A stretch of DNA of 64,000 nucleotides from HTCC2207 sp002685195 (GCA_051201675.1 CP179212.1:2232001-2296000), one strand, 5' to 3'; shown: positions 26,223 through 35,861, numbered from the stretch's first letter. A program made the numbers and translations. The notes: generated by a model from the letters alone, not told the origin.

Positions 26223-27899
26223 TTAATTAGCTACTCCGCCACAAATCATTTGATCGCTAGCTGATCCCTCCCAATCGGGATCAGCGGTTCCTTTCAGAAC
26301 ATTATTTTGTCTCGTTATTGCGTGCACACGCCCAAATGAAGCATGTTTATCCACCTCAGATACATTGAATCCCTGAGTGCGCCAATAATTTAGATCCGCC
26401 TGACTCCAGCCTGGAGCACTAGTTTCAGCTTCAAATGCCAGCAAATCAATAACTCTACGATTATTCTCATCAATACTTTGCTTAGGGTGAATTCTAGGAG
26501 CGGCAATAGCCTCAGATAGAGTTTTCCCTTGATCAATAAAACGAGATACGGTTTGCACAATGGCTGATGGAATGCGGATGCCGCCCGCGGCACCAAGTGC
26601 CAAAACAATTTTATTTTTTTTAGTAACAAAAACTGGTGCTATCGCTGTCCTTGGTCTCTCACCCGGAATTTGTGGACCAGTTCTAAGATAACCACCCATA
26701 GTAGCGGCATAGGCAAAGCCCAGATTTGGCGTGGCCGCTTTAGCACCGAATACTGGTCCTATGGTTTGTGTTAACGACACTGCCAGTCCACTGCAGTCAG
26801 CCGTCACAAAATGAGAAGTATGAGCTCCAGGCTCGCCTACCCAGTTAGTATCAAACTTTTTGGAGAAAGATATGTCCAAGCTTCTGACGCTTGAACTGGA
26901 TCTGGGTATTAATATTCGCTTTCGCTCTTTTGACGCCCAGGTTTGATCCAACAACACGTCAAGATCTTTCTCGTAATAATTATCACTCATCGACTCAATG
27001 CTAATCGCCAAAGCTTGACTCACTAAAGCGGCCCAACGACGTTCATCCATACTGGCAACATCAAAAGTATTGAGTAACATGAGCGTTTTGGCAATTAATC
27101 CTCCGCCCGCTGGCGCAGCTAGGGTATGAATATTAAAACCTCGATAAGGAATACTAATATAGCGACCAGGTAATACTTGATAATCTTCAAGATCCTGTAA
27201 GGTGACAAAACCTCCATTATCAATAATATCTTGACTCATTGATTTTGCAATTTCACCTTCATAAAATGCATCAGCCCCATCGTCAGCTATTTGTTTTAGC
27301 GTATGCGCCAAAACTGGCTGTCTCAATAACTCGCCCGAAACAAACGAACTTCCATCAGACTTCAAAAATGCATCAGCCATTCCCTTGCTTTTATTAATCT
27401 CTGATACAGCTGATTTATGCCTCTCCGCTTCTCCAGGTAAAATATAGAATCCTTTCTCTGCATATTTTATTGCAGGCTTTAAAAGCTCCTCAAAGGGAAG
27501 CTCGCCATATTCTTCATGCATATCCCACAATAGCGCGATCAAGCCTGGAGTTGCGATTGTGGAATAGCCAGAATCTGGCATATTTTCGGTTTTAACAAAG
27601 CCTTGGGGTATTTCGGTCATACCGTTATAGCCAATAAACTCCCCAGTGGCAGTGCGCAGTATCGCCTGAGCACGACCACCCAATCCACTCATTGTTGGTT
27701 CAACCACAGATAGTACAAATGACGCAGTAATGGCTGCATCAACACTGTTACCTCCCTTCCGATAAATATCTGCAGCAGCTTGTGTGGCTAAAGGGTGGGC
27801 TGTTGACGCTATTCCCCGATTCTGGGGCCTTATGTTCTCAGAAGCCATGACTTCGATGAACATAAATTGCATCGATAAAAATACGATTAGTCGCAACAT
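26223..27899 (-). CDS. Gamma-glutamyltransferase family protein 2 (divergent)
   Basis: A 558-residue paralogue of the downstream enzyme with a signal peptide (LIVFLSMQFMFIEVMAS). It keeps GGNSVDAAITASFVLSVVEP, SGLGGRAQAIL and YSTIATPGLIALLW. The predicted autocleavage Thr 361 sits in GAHTSHFVTADCSG, where the usual TTHFS has become HTSHF. The LNNEMDDF and PLSSM segments of true glutathione hydrolases are replaced by LGFAYAATMGGYLRTGP and RPRTAIAPVFV. It therefore resembles the cephalosporin-acylase-like branch of the family more than classic Ggt. It is the first of two tandem genes and lies just after the receptor gene's terminator. Confidence 0.88.
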   Translation of the reverse strand: MLRLIVFLSMQFMFIEVMASENIRPQNRGIASTAHPLATQAAADIYRKGGNSVDAAITASFVLSVVEPTMSGLGGRAQAILRTATGEFIGYNGMTEIPQGFVKTENMPDSGYSTIATPGLIALLWDMHEEYGELPFEELLKPAIKYAEKGFYILPGEAERHKSAVSEINKSKGMADAFLKSDGSSFVSGELLRQPVLAHTLKQIADDGADAFYEGEIAKSMSQDIIDNGGFVTLQDLEDYQVLPGRYISIPYRGFNIHTLAAPAGGGLIAKTLMLLNTFDVASMDERRWAALVSQALAISIESMSDNYYEKDLDVLLDQTWASKERKRILIPRSSSSVRSLDISFSKKFDTNWVGEPGAHTSHFVTADCSGLAVSLTQTIGPVFGAKAATPNLGFAYAATMGGYLRTGPQIPGERPRTAIAPVFVTKKNKIVLALGAAGGIRIPSAIVQTVSRFIDQGKTLSEAIAAPRIHPKQSIDENNRRVIDLLAFEAETSAPGWSQADLNYWRTQGFNVSEVDKHASFGRVHAITRQNNVLKGTADPDWEGSASDQMICGGVAN

Positions 27900-27929
27900 T
27901 TACAAAAACCATTAAAATTTTAAATGCAT

Positions 27930-27958
27930 AAAAAAGGGAGCTAGGGGCTCCCTTTTTT
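27930..27958 (-). terminator. Terminator between TonB receptor and glutamyltransferase genes
   Basis: GGGAGC (27936-27941) pairs with GCTCCC (27947-27952) around a five-base loop, flanked by six A residues on the left and six T residues on the right. It works in both directions by structure; in this context it ends the receptor transcript, which stops at 27972. Confidence 0.88.
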
Positions 27959-27971
27959 AGGTGCGTGCTTA

Positions 27972-30917
27972 CTACATATCAACTTTTAGACTTAGGTAGT
28001 AGTTCCTTCCATAGTCTTGGTGGGCATCAGCGAAGAATCCAAAAAATCTATCAGCAGTAGGTGCTCTAGTATCTTCCAAATTTTTCACCGCAAATTTAAT
28101 TCTGGCAGAACCATCGCCAACTTTAAATTTGTAATAAACTGAAGCATCCATAGTAGTCATTGAAGGTATATTATACTTCGTACCGTCCCCTAAGGTTAAG
28201 CTGCTTTGAGTAAAACTACCTTTCTTCAAACCTGATAAAGAAGCACCCCAGTCGCCCTTTCTCCATGATAACTTCATAGAATGTTTCTCATCATAGTTAC
28301 CATCTATGCCAAGAAGATCACCAAATCCTTTTAAGACGATATAGTCAGGAATGGCGCCAGAAGCTTGTGCATTTTGAATCGTACTGAAATTACCCGTTGG
28401 CACCTGCTTAAAGGTATCAGTGAAGGTAGCATTGTATCTGAATCTAAAGGTGCCTAAATCGGTATCAAAGTTATAGTTGACTCCTACATCCTGTCCTTCC
28501 AGAGTTCGCTTAGCCATATTGATATATTCATCAGTAACCCTATAAGCTTGACCTACAGGACAGATCCCAGCGGTAGCAAACAGAGCAAGAACACCGTCAT
28601 CAAGTTCGTCGGTATCTCGTAGAACCGCCGAATTACCAGTGAATGAATCGCAGTTGCTAGCCCCATTCTCAATGAGCATTGCTAAATCAAGTACCGTATG
28701 GTTATCACGACCGAACAATCCAATCGTTTTGTCCTTTTCGATCTTCCATGCATCATAGGTAATGGTCAAACCTTCAATCTGTTCAGGTTGAATAACAAAT
28801 CCAATTGATGAGTTGGTAGACTCCTCAGATTGCAAATTTTCAGCTCCTGTAGCGAAACGCTGGATCGTGTATTTTGAATCGCTGTCCATACCTGAAGCAG
28901 TAGTAGTATTGTTCTCAGTAATATATTTGTACACCGCATCAATTCTAGAACCGAAGCGTGCTACCTGAGCTTGATTTACCTGAACTAAGTTAGGCGCCCT
29001 GAAAGCAGTTTGAGTTGAACCTCGAACCAATAACCAATCTGTCGCATCCCACCCAATCGCAAATTTACCGACTGTGGTAGTACCGGCATCTGAGATATCC
29101 TCATGCCTTATAGCCAATTGAGCTTGGATTGACTCTGTAACCGGTATTTGAAATTCAGCAAACAAAGATACGGTGTCTTTATCTCCAATAGAATCTGTTG
29201 TTGGGCTAGAACCTAAGACATCACTCACAAACGGAAATGCAGAACCATTATCCGCTAGATAAGGGATAGTCCCATCAAGCCGAGGATCACGATCATCAGA
29301 ATAAGACTCCTCGCGATACTCCATACCAATCAACATACCAACAGGACCCGCCGGCAATGAGAAGATGTCCGCATTACTTGCCTTAAAGTCCCAAAGGGTT
29401 AATTCACTTTCATCGTTTCTATAAACATCGATGAGCGCTCGCTCAATATTGGTTGAATCAATAGAGAATATATTGAATGCAGCCGCAGTAGAATCGGCTA
29501 AGGCTTCCGTAAGTAAATTATTAGAGATTCGATTCTCGGTAAGATCATCGGTGGTCGCTTTGGAGTGGAGAAATGCTGTCTCCCAATCCCAGTCGCCACG
29601 CGTACCTCTTAAGCCGGCAAGAAACCGAGTAGTCTTTTTGTCGGAATGAACAATTCGTCCATATTTAGGATTTCGCATACCATCCAATCGAATCTTCATT
29701 CCGGCCAATGGGTTTGCGCCATCTTGAACTAACTGATTGGTGTAGTAATAGTCAGCACCAATGGCAATAGGCGCTGAAGATGAAGTTCCTGCTGGTTCAA
29801 TATGCCGCAGTGAGGTGGAACTGTAGTAACCTACTTCTGAGAAGAACTCCACATCATCATTTAATGTATGTTGGAAAGTGGCGAAAATATTCTTTCTCTC
29901 AACGGCACTTCGAAAGTCGCGATATAAACCTGGATTAAGATAATAATATTCCGATGATGAAGTATCGGGTACCAGACACGTTCCATAACCTGTATCCAGC
30001 GCGCTAGAACCTGCACATTTAGGGTCGTCACTAGGTAAAATTTGCATTTCACCTCTAGAGTCAGTGAAGCTGTTAGTACCAGATTGGTCTAGCTGTGCGT
30101 ACTGATAAGAATAAAGATTTCTGAATGCTGTATTAGTCTTCCAAGGAGAATCATCTGGAAGTATCTTTCTATGATCACCTGCGCTCCAACGCTCATCTTC
30201 TGTTGCTTTAATACTATCCCGATCATAGTAATCAACAAGTACTGTTAGATGAGAGGCTCCATCATTTAAGGCAGTGCCAAACTTTGCGCTAAAGGTTAAA
30301 TCTTGGGCGTCGAAATGATCATACCCTGTCAATTTAGTGGTAAAACCAAATCCTTCATAGTCAGTTGCGATGACATTATTAACTACACCTGCAACAGCAT
30401 CGGCACCATAAATAGCTGATGCTCCATCTTTGAGAACCTCTACCCTGTCCATTCCTGATGTAGGAATCACATTAGAGTTTACACTCAGAGTGGGAACGTA
30501 ATCACCACCCAGTAATTCTGTTTGATAGCCGGCAGCATTAACCAAGCGTCTGCCATTAAGAAGCACTAAGGTATTACCCACACCCATATTCCTAAGGTTA
30601 TAAGCTCCAATATCACCGCGCACTGAGTTAACGCCTCCAGAAAAAGCCTCAGCTTCTGTAAAGTAGTTAAGTCCCATTTCAGACATATTCTCAAGTAATT
30701 CTTCACCCGAGTCTAAACCCAAAATATCAATATCTTCAGATGTTATTACGGTCACTGGAAGAGCCGTATTAATTGCCGCACCTTTAATTTGTGAACCTAC
30801 TACAATGACCTCCTCCAGCTGCTTTTCCTCTTGACTCAGAGTAACCGCACTCGCAGTTATTGCACCTAGAATTGCTATTGTTTTAATTGTTATGACGCCT
30901 TTTTTACACTTAAACAT
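27972..30917 (-). CDS. TonB-dependent receptor, large plug-barrel type
   Basis: Outer-membrane transporter of about 981 residues. After a signal segment (TIAILGAITASAVTLS) comes a TonB-box-like EEVIVVGSQI. The plug follows: ALPVTVITSEDIDILG, NTLVLLNGRRLVNA, SGMDRVEVLKDGASAIYGADAVAGVVN. The barrel ends DYGRNYYLSLKVDM. It belongs to the group with long extracellular loops common in marine bacteria for sugars, peptides or lipids. ATG 30917 is preferred (GAGGGGAGACGAGGG lies directly before it) to ATG 30959. It is divergent from a two-component system and upstream of two gamma-glutamyltransferases, so peptides or gamma-glutamyl compounds are plausible substrates (inference). Confidence 0.93.
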   Translation of the reverse strand: MFKCKKGVITIKTIAILGAITASAVTLSQEEKQLEEVIVVGSQIKGAAINTALPVTVITSEDIDILGLDSGEELLENMSEMGLNYFTEAEAFSGGVNSVRGDIGAYNLRNMGVGNTLVLLNGRRLVNAAGYQTELLGGDYVPTLSVNSNVIPTSGMDRVEVLKDGASAIYGADAVAGVVNNVIATDYEGFGFTTKLTGYDHFDAQDLTFSAKFGTALNDGASHLTVLVDYYDRDSIKATEDERWSAGDHRKILPDDSPWKTNTAFRNLYSYQYAQLDQSGTNSFTDSRGEMQILPSDDPKCAGSSALDTGYGTCLVPDTSSSEYYYLNPGLYRDFRSAVERKNIFATFQHTLNDDVEFFSEVGYYSSTSLRHIEPAGTSSSAPIAIGADYYYTNQLVQDGANPLAGMKIRLDGMRNPKYGRIVHSDKKTTRFLAGLRGTRGDWDWETAFLHSKATTDDLTENRISNNLLTEALADSTAAAFNIFSIDSTNIERALIDVYRNDESELTLWDFKASNADIFSLPAGPVGMLIGMEYREESYSDDRDPRLDGTIPYLADNGSAFPFVSDVLGSSPTTDSIGDKDTVSLFAEFQIPVTESIQAQLAIRHEDISDAGTTTVGKFAIGWDATDWLLVRGSTQTAFRAPNLVQVNQAQVARFGSRIDAVYKYITENNTTTASGMDSDSKYTIQRFATGAENLQSEESTNSSIGFVIQPEQIEGLTITYDAWKIEKDKTIGLFGRDNHTVLDLAMLIENGASNCDSFTGNSAVLRDTDELDDGVLALFATAGICPVGQAYRVTDEYINMAKRTLEGQDVGVNYNFDTDLGTFRFRYNATFTDTFKQVPTGNFSTIQNAQASGAIPDYIVLKGFGDLLGIDGNYDEKHSMKLSWRKGDWGASLSGLKKGSFTQSSLTLGDGTKYNIPSMTTMDASVYYKFKVGDGSARIKFAVKNLEDTRAPTADRFFGFFADAHQDYGRNYYLSLKVDM

Positions 30918-31014
30918 ACCCTCGTCTCCCCTCAAATTTCGTAGATAGTCCTTACTCATCTATAGTAGAACTCTTTAGAAAATGAAAGTAGTTCAAATGA
31001 ATAGATAATGTTTT

Positions 31015-31036
31015 AAGTTGTAAACAATTTGTAAAC
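31015..31036. promoter_or_regulatory. Tandem 11-bp direct repeat, candidate response-regulator site
   Basis: AAGTTGTAAAC (31015-31025) is followed directly by AATTTGTAAAC (31026-31036), identical at 10 of 11 positions and spaced one helical turn apart. OmpR/PhoB-type regulators typically bind such pairs. The site lies between the TonB receptor and the OmpR-type regulator, about 98 bases upstream of the first and 107 of the second. Confidence 0.55.
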
Positions 31037-31142
31037 GGCATCTAATACTTTTAGTAACCACCTAGATTCCGGCCTTTGCTTTAGGCTGATTTATGCCAAA
31101 CTTAGTGGGAAGGCTCAAATAATATACTTGGAGTATTTAGAC

Positions 31143-31868
31143 TTGGAAAAACAATCCACTGTGCTTATTGTCGAAGATGAACCTGCTAGCCTCAATTTGC
31201 TAGCTAGTTATTTCAAGGCGGAAAACTATCAAGTCTATAAAGCCAGATCTAGCGAACAGGCGGAAAAGCTTTTCTCCGAAAAAGTCATAGATGTCGTTTT
31301 GATGGATATTAAGATACCTGGGCGGTCAGGTCTCGAATTAACCCGAGAGTTTCGCAGCAGATCGGGGGTCGGCATTATCCTAGTAAGCCAGAAAGATGAC
31401 GACATAGACAAAATCGTTGGACTGGAGCTGGGCGCCGACGACTATGTTACCAAGCCTTATAATTCAAGAGAGCTGATGGTTAGAGTTAGAAATCTTCTCG
31501 ATCGTATCAAATATCGATCAAGTGCCAGTAATAATAATTTTGGTGATGTAAAAACGGCAAGATTTGGCGAATGGACTCTGCATTTAGGTAATCGAAATCT
31601 ACAAAAGTCTGGTGAAGAAGATACTCGCTTAACCGAGGGAGAATTCCAGCTAATTTCGACTCTGATTAAACATGCTGGGTATGTTCTTAGTCGAGACCAG
31701 ATTATGAATCAAATGAAACATCGCGATTGGTTTCCAACAGACAGAACCATAGATGTAATGATCGCAAGGATAAGAAAAAAACTCGGAGATGATCGCATGC
31801 ATCCTAAATTTATAAATACTGCACATGGTACAGGTTATATTTTCATTGCAGATGTGGCCTATAACTAA
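31143..31868 (+). CDS. OmpR/PhoB-type response regulator
   Basis: DNA-binding response regulator of about 241 residues. The receiver domain starts TVLIVEDEPASLNLL; the phosphoacceptor is Asp 55 in VVLMDIKIPGRSG, with VSQ and TKPYNSREL completing the active site. The C-terminal winged helix has FQLISTLIKHAGYVLSRDQIM and DVMIARIRKKLGDDR...INTAHGTGYIF. There is no ATG at the right place: I favour TTG 31143, which has GGAG nine bases upstream, over TTG 31128. The hybrid kinase follows 15 bases after, so they form one operon. Probable targets include the divergent TonB receptor, whose promoter region carries a tandem 11-bp repeat. Confidence 0.93.
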   Translation: MEKQSTVLIVEDEPASLNLLASYFKAENYQVYKARSSEQAEKLFSEKVIDVVLMDIKIPGRSGLELTREFRSRSGVGIILVSQKDDDIDKIVGLELGADDYVTKPYNSRELMVRVRNLLDRIKYRSSASNNNFGDVKTARFGEWTLHLGNRNLQKSGEEDTRLTEGEFQLISTLIKHAGYVLSRDQIMNQMKHRDWFPTDRTIDVMIARIRKKLGDDRMHPKFINTAHGTGYIFIADVAYN

Positions 31869-31883
31869 AGAATCTATATAGAG

Positions 31884-34187
31884 ATGCCTAACTACAAAAT
31901 TCCACTTCGAAAAAGTCTTTCCTACCGGCAAACTAAAACTGCCGTAATAGCCGCTTTTTTAATCGGAATTATCCTCAGTAGCGGCCAGATCTACCTTGAT
32001 TATTTCTCTCAGAAAGATGAACTGAATGAGCTGATCGACAATGTATTAATCACCGCTAATCGAGCAGCATTTCATGCAGCTTATAACCTAGACGGCAATG
32101 GTGCAGAACAAGTGAGCGAGGGTTTAGTTAGTAATGTTTCTGTAGTTTCTGCTTCTATCTACGATGAACTTGGAGGTCTTCTTGGTTCAGCAGAAAAACC
32201 TATCACCTCAGAAAGTACACCCTTCAAACGATGGCTTTTTGGGGAACCAAAAACTATTGAACAGTTGCTATTTGACCCAGTTATTTATTCCCAATCAGTT
32301 GGTCAATTAGTGGTAGTAGTGGATCCAACATTGGCGGCTGATACTTTTATAAGGCGGTCCACTGTCGTTTTTACTTCTGGTATCTTACGCAACTTCGCTC
32401 TAGCTATATGTTTAATATCTTTATTTTATTTCACTTTTACTCGGTCAATTCTAAAAGCCAGTCAACCTATACAGCAAGGACTCACAGATCAAAAAATTCC
32501 TATGCCCGAGGATCATCAAGATGATGAGATTGGTGTTCTTATTGGTGCTTTTAATGATCATCTGGCCACCATTCGCGCTCAGCATCACCAAATCAGCGAG
32601 ACTAATGAAAACTTGGAGAAATTGGTTGAAGGCAGAACAAGAGAACTTGAGATAGAGCGACAAGTCGCTCTTGATGCGAGCGAGGAAAAATCAAAATTTT
32701 TAGCCATAATGAGTCACGAAATTAGGACGCCGATGAATGGTATTCTAGGCATGTCAGAGTTACTCAAGAAGAATCCAAGACACCGAGATAAGGCTGAGTA
32801 TGTAGATGCTATTTATGACTCGAGTAAATCTTTACTGGGTATGATGAATTCTGCACTAGATTATAGGAAATATGAGCAAGGTATATTTGAATTTGAATCT
32901 GTTCCATTTAATTTACATGGCCTGATACATGGCGTTATCTTTTCTGTAAATACAACAGCGGAAAAAAAAGGCCTTATTCTCAATGAGATCATCAGCGACA
33001 ATGTACCCACAATAATCTCAGGAGACCCAGAAAAATTACGGCAGGTATTCCTCAACCTTTTAAACAACGCACTTAAGTTTACCGAAGAAGGCTCCATTAC
33101 TTTGAAGGTTGAGCGCAGCATTAGTATTAATACTGAGGATAGTATTAGCCTGCGGTTTTCACTTATAGATACCGGCATAGGTATCGCTCCTCGTGCTCAG
33201 CCGCAAATTTTCGACCTTTACAGCCAAGAAGATAGCGCTGGTGCACAGCGCTACGGTGGAATAGGACTTGGGTTAGCTATCTGTAAAGAAATTATAGAAA
33301 AACAAGGAGGCACAATCGACTTTACCAGCACAAAAGGAGAAGGGAGTACTTTTTGGTTCGAATTGAATTTTGGCATAGTTGATGCGAGTATCATTGAACA
33401 ATCTTCTCACGCTGAGACATTACATGCAGCCAAGAAACCCTTAAATATACTTGCCGTCGATGATGTTGAAATAAACAGAAAATTACTTAAAGGCCAACTT
33501 GACCAGCAGTTATGGCATACGTTTCTTGCCGGCAACGGACAAGAAGCCCTTGATATTCTTTTCAGTGAAAAAATAGACTTGGTGTTGATGGATATACATA
33601 TGCCGATAATGGACGGGATCGAAACCACTCGCCGTATACGTGAGTTGCCCGAATATGATGATATGAAGATTATCGGAAGCTGTGCAATTCTTAGCCCAGA
33701 CATGCGTGATAGATGTATAGATGCAGGCATGAACACTGTTGTTGAAAAGCCCTTAGACATAAAAAAACTATCTAGCTCAATTGCGCATCTATTTCCAGAA
33801 GTTCGAGATAGCAATGATCAATCTAAGTCTGTAGACGATAACGAACTCATTGCATTAAGTATTCTCAAAGACCACTGCGAGACACTTGGTATAGAAGAGG
33901 TATGCAGCCTCTACGAGGAAGCAGAAGTTTCAGCCAAAAATTTAGTAGAGAAGATTTGTCTAGGCTCACCACATGAATATCCAATTATTAAAAGTTCAGC
34001 GCACGCACTCGCAGGCCTATGTTCAAATTTTGGATTTCTTGCCTTAGGGGAATGCGCAAAACAGCTTCAGAAGAAAGAAATCAATATTGAGTCAGATACT
34101 GCGCAATTACAGTTTGATCTAAATCAACTATCGAAATGTTGTGAAACCACTTTTTTGTATTTACCTGATGTTATTTCAAGACTTTAA
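31884..34187 (+). CDS. Hybrid sensor histidine kinase with receiver and Hpt domains (TorS-like layout)
   Basis: A 767-residue membrane kinase for a four-step phosphorelay. Two membrane helices (about 18-40 and 165-190) enclose a ~125-residue periplasmic sensor. A HAMP-like linker and coiled coil follow. HisKA has His 278 in MSHEIRTPMNGILG; the ATPase has LLNNALKFTEEG, DTGIGIAP and GGIGLGLAI. The receiver has Asp 570 in VLMDIHMPIMDG, and the Hpt domain His 707 in SSAHALAGLCSNFG. It follows the response-regulator gene by 15 bases and overlaps the solute-binding-protein gene, as in Tor-type systems where a periplasmic binding protein helps the sensor. The signal is unknown. Confidence 0.95.
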   Translation: MPNYKIPLRKSLSYRQTKTAVIAAFLIGIILSSGQIYLDYFSQKDELNELIDNVLITANRAAFHAAYNLDGNGAEQVSEGLVSNVSVVSASIYDELGGLLGSAEKPITSESTPFKRWLFGEPKTIEQLLFDPVIYSQSVGQLVVVVDPTLAADTFIRRSTVVFTSGILRNFALAICLISLFYFTFTRSILKASQPIQQGLTDQKIPMPEDHQDDEIGVLIGAFNDHLATIRAQHHQISETNENLEKLVEGRTRELEIERQVALDASEEKSKFLAIMSHEIRTPMNGILGMSELLKKNPRHRDKAEYVDAIYDSSKSLLGMMNSALDYRKYEQGIFEFESVPFNLHGLIHGVIFSVNTTAEKKGLILNEIISDNVPTIISGDPEKLRQVFLNLLNNALKFTEEGSITLKVERSISINTEDSISLRFSLIDTGIGIAPRAQPQIFDLYSQEDSAGAQRYGGIGLGLAICKEIIEKQGGTIDFTSTKGEGSTFWFELNFGIVDASIIEQSSHAETLHAAKKPLNILAVDDVEINRKLLKGQLDQQLWHTFLAGNGQEALDILFSEKIDLVLMDIHMPIMDGIETTRRIRELPEYDDMKIIGSCAILSPDMRDRCIDAGMNTVVEKPLDIKKLSSSIAHLFPEVRDSNDQSKSVDDNELIALSILKDHCETLGIEEVCSLYEEAEVSAKNLVEKICLGSPHEYPIIKSSAHALAGLCSNFGFLALGECAKQLQKKEINIESDTAQLQFDLNQLSKCCETTFLYLPDVISRL

Positions 34188-34992
34188 GAACTCAGCTCAC
34201 TACTATCGAACATTAATTTTAATATTAATGTTTACATCACCCTTGCTCGCCCATGCCGCTGAGCCACCTGTAATGTTATTAGCTGAAACATCTCCTTTCA
34301 CACTCAAGTCACCAGCATCTATTCACGGTGGGGAGGCTACGATATTCGTAGAGTCCTTACTTGAACATGCTGATCAAAATTACCAACTGAGCTATCAACC
34401 TTGGAAGCGCGCTTATCTTAATGCTCAAACAAAACCAAACGCTCTTATCTATCCAATAGCAAGAGCCTCTAGCAGGGAAGATCAATTTCATTGGGTGGGC
34501 CAGTTGATTCCTGTGACCTATTACCTGTTCCGTGTATCAGATAAAAACCATATAAAGGTAGATTCGTTAGATGATGCTAAAAACTGGAAAGTCGGCGTGG
34601 TCAATGAACATATTCACCACCAATATCTTAAAAGCCAGGGATTTAACAACTTACAGTCGGTCAATAGTAATTATCAAAACATAAAAAAAGCACTGCTTGG
34701 TCGTATTGATTTATTTCCAATGAGTGACGGTGGCATGATGCAACTCTGCAGTCGCGATGAATTGGACTGTTCCTCATTTAAGCCCGTCTTGAAACTACAC
34801 GCAGTAGCTAAAGGTTTATATCTAGCGGCAAGTCGCAATACCGATCCGTCTATAATTCACCAATTAAAGGATAGCTATCAAGTATTGGTTAACAACGGGC
34901 AACATGAAAAAATACTGCGCCAGCGATTATTGCGTATTGAAGCATTTAATCAGCGTTGGGCAACTGAGTTTGAGACTCTTAATGCAAATTAA
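34168..34992 (+). CDS. Periplasmic solute-binding protein (family 3-like), sensor partner candidate
   Basis: A protein of about 274 residues with a signal peptide (LILILMFTSPLLAHA) and an extracellular solute-binding family 3-like fold: PVMLLAETSPFTLKSP, SYQPWKRAYLNAQTKPNALIYPIAR, YYLFRVSD, DAKNWKVGVVNEHIHHQYL, RIDLFPMSDGGMMQL. No ABC transporter genes are nearby, and the gene overlaps the end of the kinase gene, so it probably acts with the sensor rather than in uptake. The start is uncertain: GTG 34141, ATG 34168 and ATG 34228 are all in frame and none has a clear ribosome-binding site; 34168 gives the best signal peptide. Confidence 0.8.
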   Translation: MLFQDFKNSAHYYRTLILILMFTSPLLAHAAEPPVMLLAETSPFTLKSPASIHGGEATIFVESLLEHADQNYQLSYQPWKRAYLNAQTKPNALIYPIARASSREDQFHWVGQLIPVTYYLFRVSDKNHIKVDSLDDAKNWKVGVVNEHIHHQYLKSQGFNNLQSVNSNYQNIKKALLGRIDLFPMSDGGMMQLCSRDELDCSSFKPVLKLHAVAKGLYLAASRNTDPSIIHQLKDSYQVLVNNGQHEKILRQRLLRIEAFNQRWATEFETLNAN

Positions 34993-35042
34993 CCATATGG
35001 GAATCGGTATTTTATCAGCTGCAAATGCCATGAGACGTCAAC

Positions 35043-35827
35043 TTACTTGAAAAATTCTCCAACAGTGAGAGTAGCTATCTTTTGTAAAAAGTCTCTATCC
35101 TTATCTGAAATGGTATCAAAATAATTGTATTTCAATCCTATGGGCGACGTTTTAAATAAAGTCGCAAAGACAACATTGGCTGCTAAATAGGTACCAAGTA
35201 GACTGGGGTGACTACCATCAAAATCTTTATGTAACTTAATATCTGGCCTGTATTGATACGCTTTTTCAAAGGCAAGGCCCACAGGAATAACTAGAGACTG
35301 ATTGTCATTTCCGGCTTTAAGATACAGGCTCTTTATATCCTTGATCATTCCAACATCATAATCTTTATGGGGCTTCACATAGGCATGGGTCATATAAAGT
35401 GCTGCCTCACCTCCATTAGCTTTAATTTTACTGATCATGATCTTAACTTGTTTATGAAATTGCTCTCTGGATTTCTTGGAGAGCGGTTCTCTGCTGCCCC
35501 TTGTAGGATGACCAATTCAAAGGGAGTTTTTACACCTATATTTGTAGCCTTCAGAAGATGATCTATATTGTGGTGCTCTAGCCGAGAGCCGCCGATGGTA
35601 GATGACTTGTAACTAATCGAATTGGATCTATCGGGAAATTTTTCTTCTGCCATGCGGCGCAAATGATTATGCAAGCTATCGTTGTAGTAAAGATAACTAT
35701 TACCAATGAACAGAATTCGAGTGGGTTCAGTATTTTCCAAAGACTTTATCCGAGACTCACTAAACGTAGTGCCCGAATGTGATATTGCTAAAATTAAAAA
35801 AATAATTCTGTATGTAAGGGTCTTCAT
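35043..35827 (-). pseudogene. SGNH/GDSL-like hydrolase broken by a frameshift
   Basis: Two adjacent frames together make one secreted SGNH-type hydrolase. The 5' part (35827 to 35435) has a signal peptide (IIFLILAISHSGTTFS), block I TRILFIGNSYLYYNDSLHNH and TIGGSRLEHH. The 3' part carries ANGGEAALYMTHAY and block V DGSHPSLLGTYLAA with the catalytic Asp and His. Reading back from the 3' frame gives SREPLSKKSREQFHKQVKI before MISKIKANGG, so the break lies at a C4 run on the plus strand (35497-35500); restoring one G gives a continuous LQGGSREPL. ATG 35827 has AAGGA eight bases before it. It is a young pseudogene or a sequencing indel. An intact enzyme would remove ester groups from carbohydrates or lipids (family inference). 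Confidence 0.82.
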
Positions 35828-35861
35828 GAAAAGTCCTTCGACCAACGTGAACGACGCATAG

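Noticed and set aside
35435..35438. Stop-start overlap of the two SGNH frames as a real two-gene unit
   Set aside because: The two parts are complementary halves of one domain, and the downstream frame is coding-like well before its ATG.
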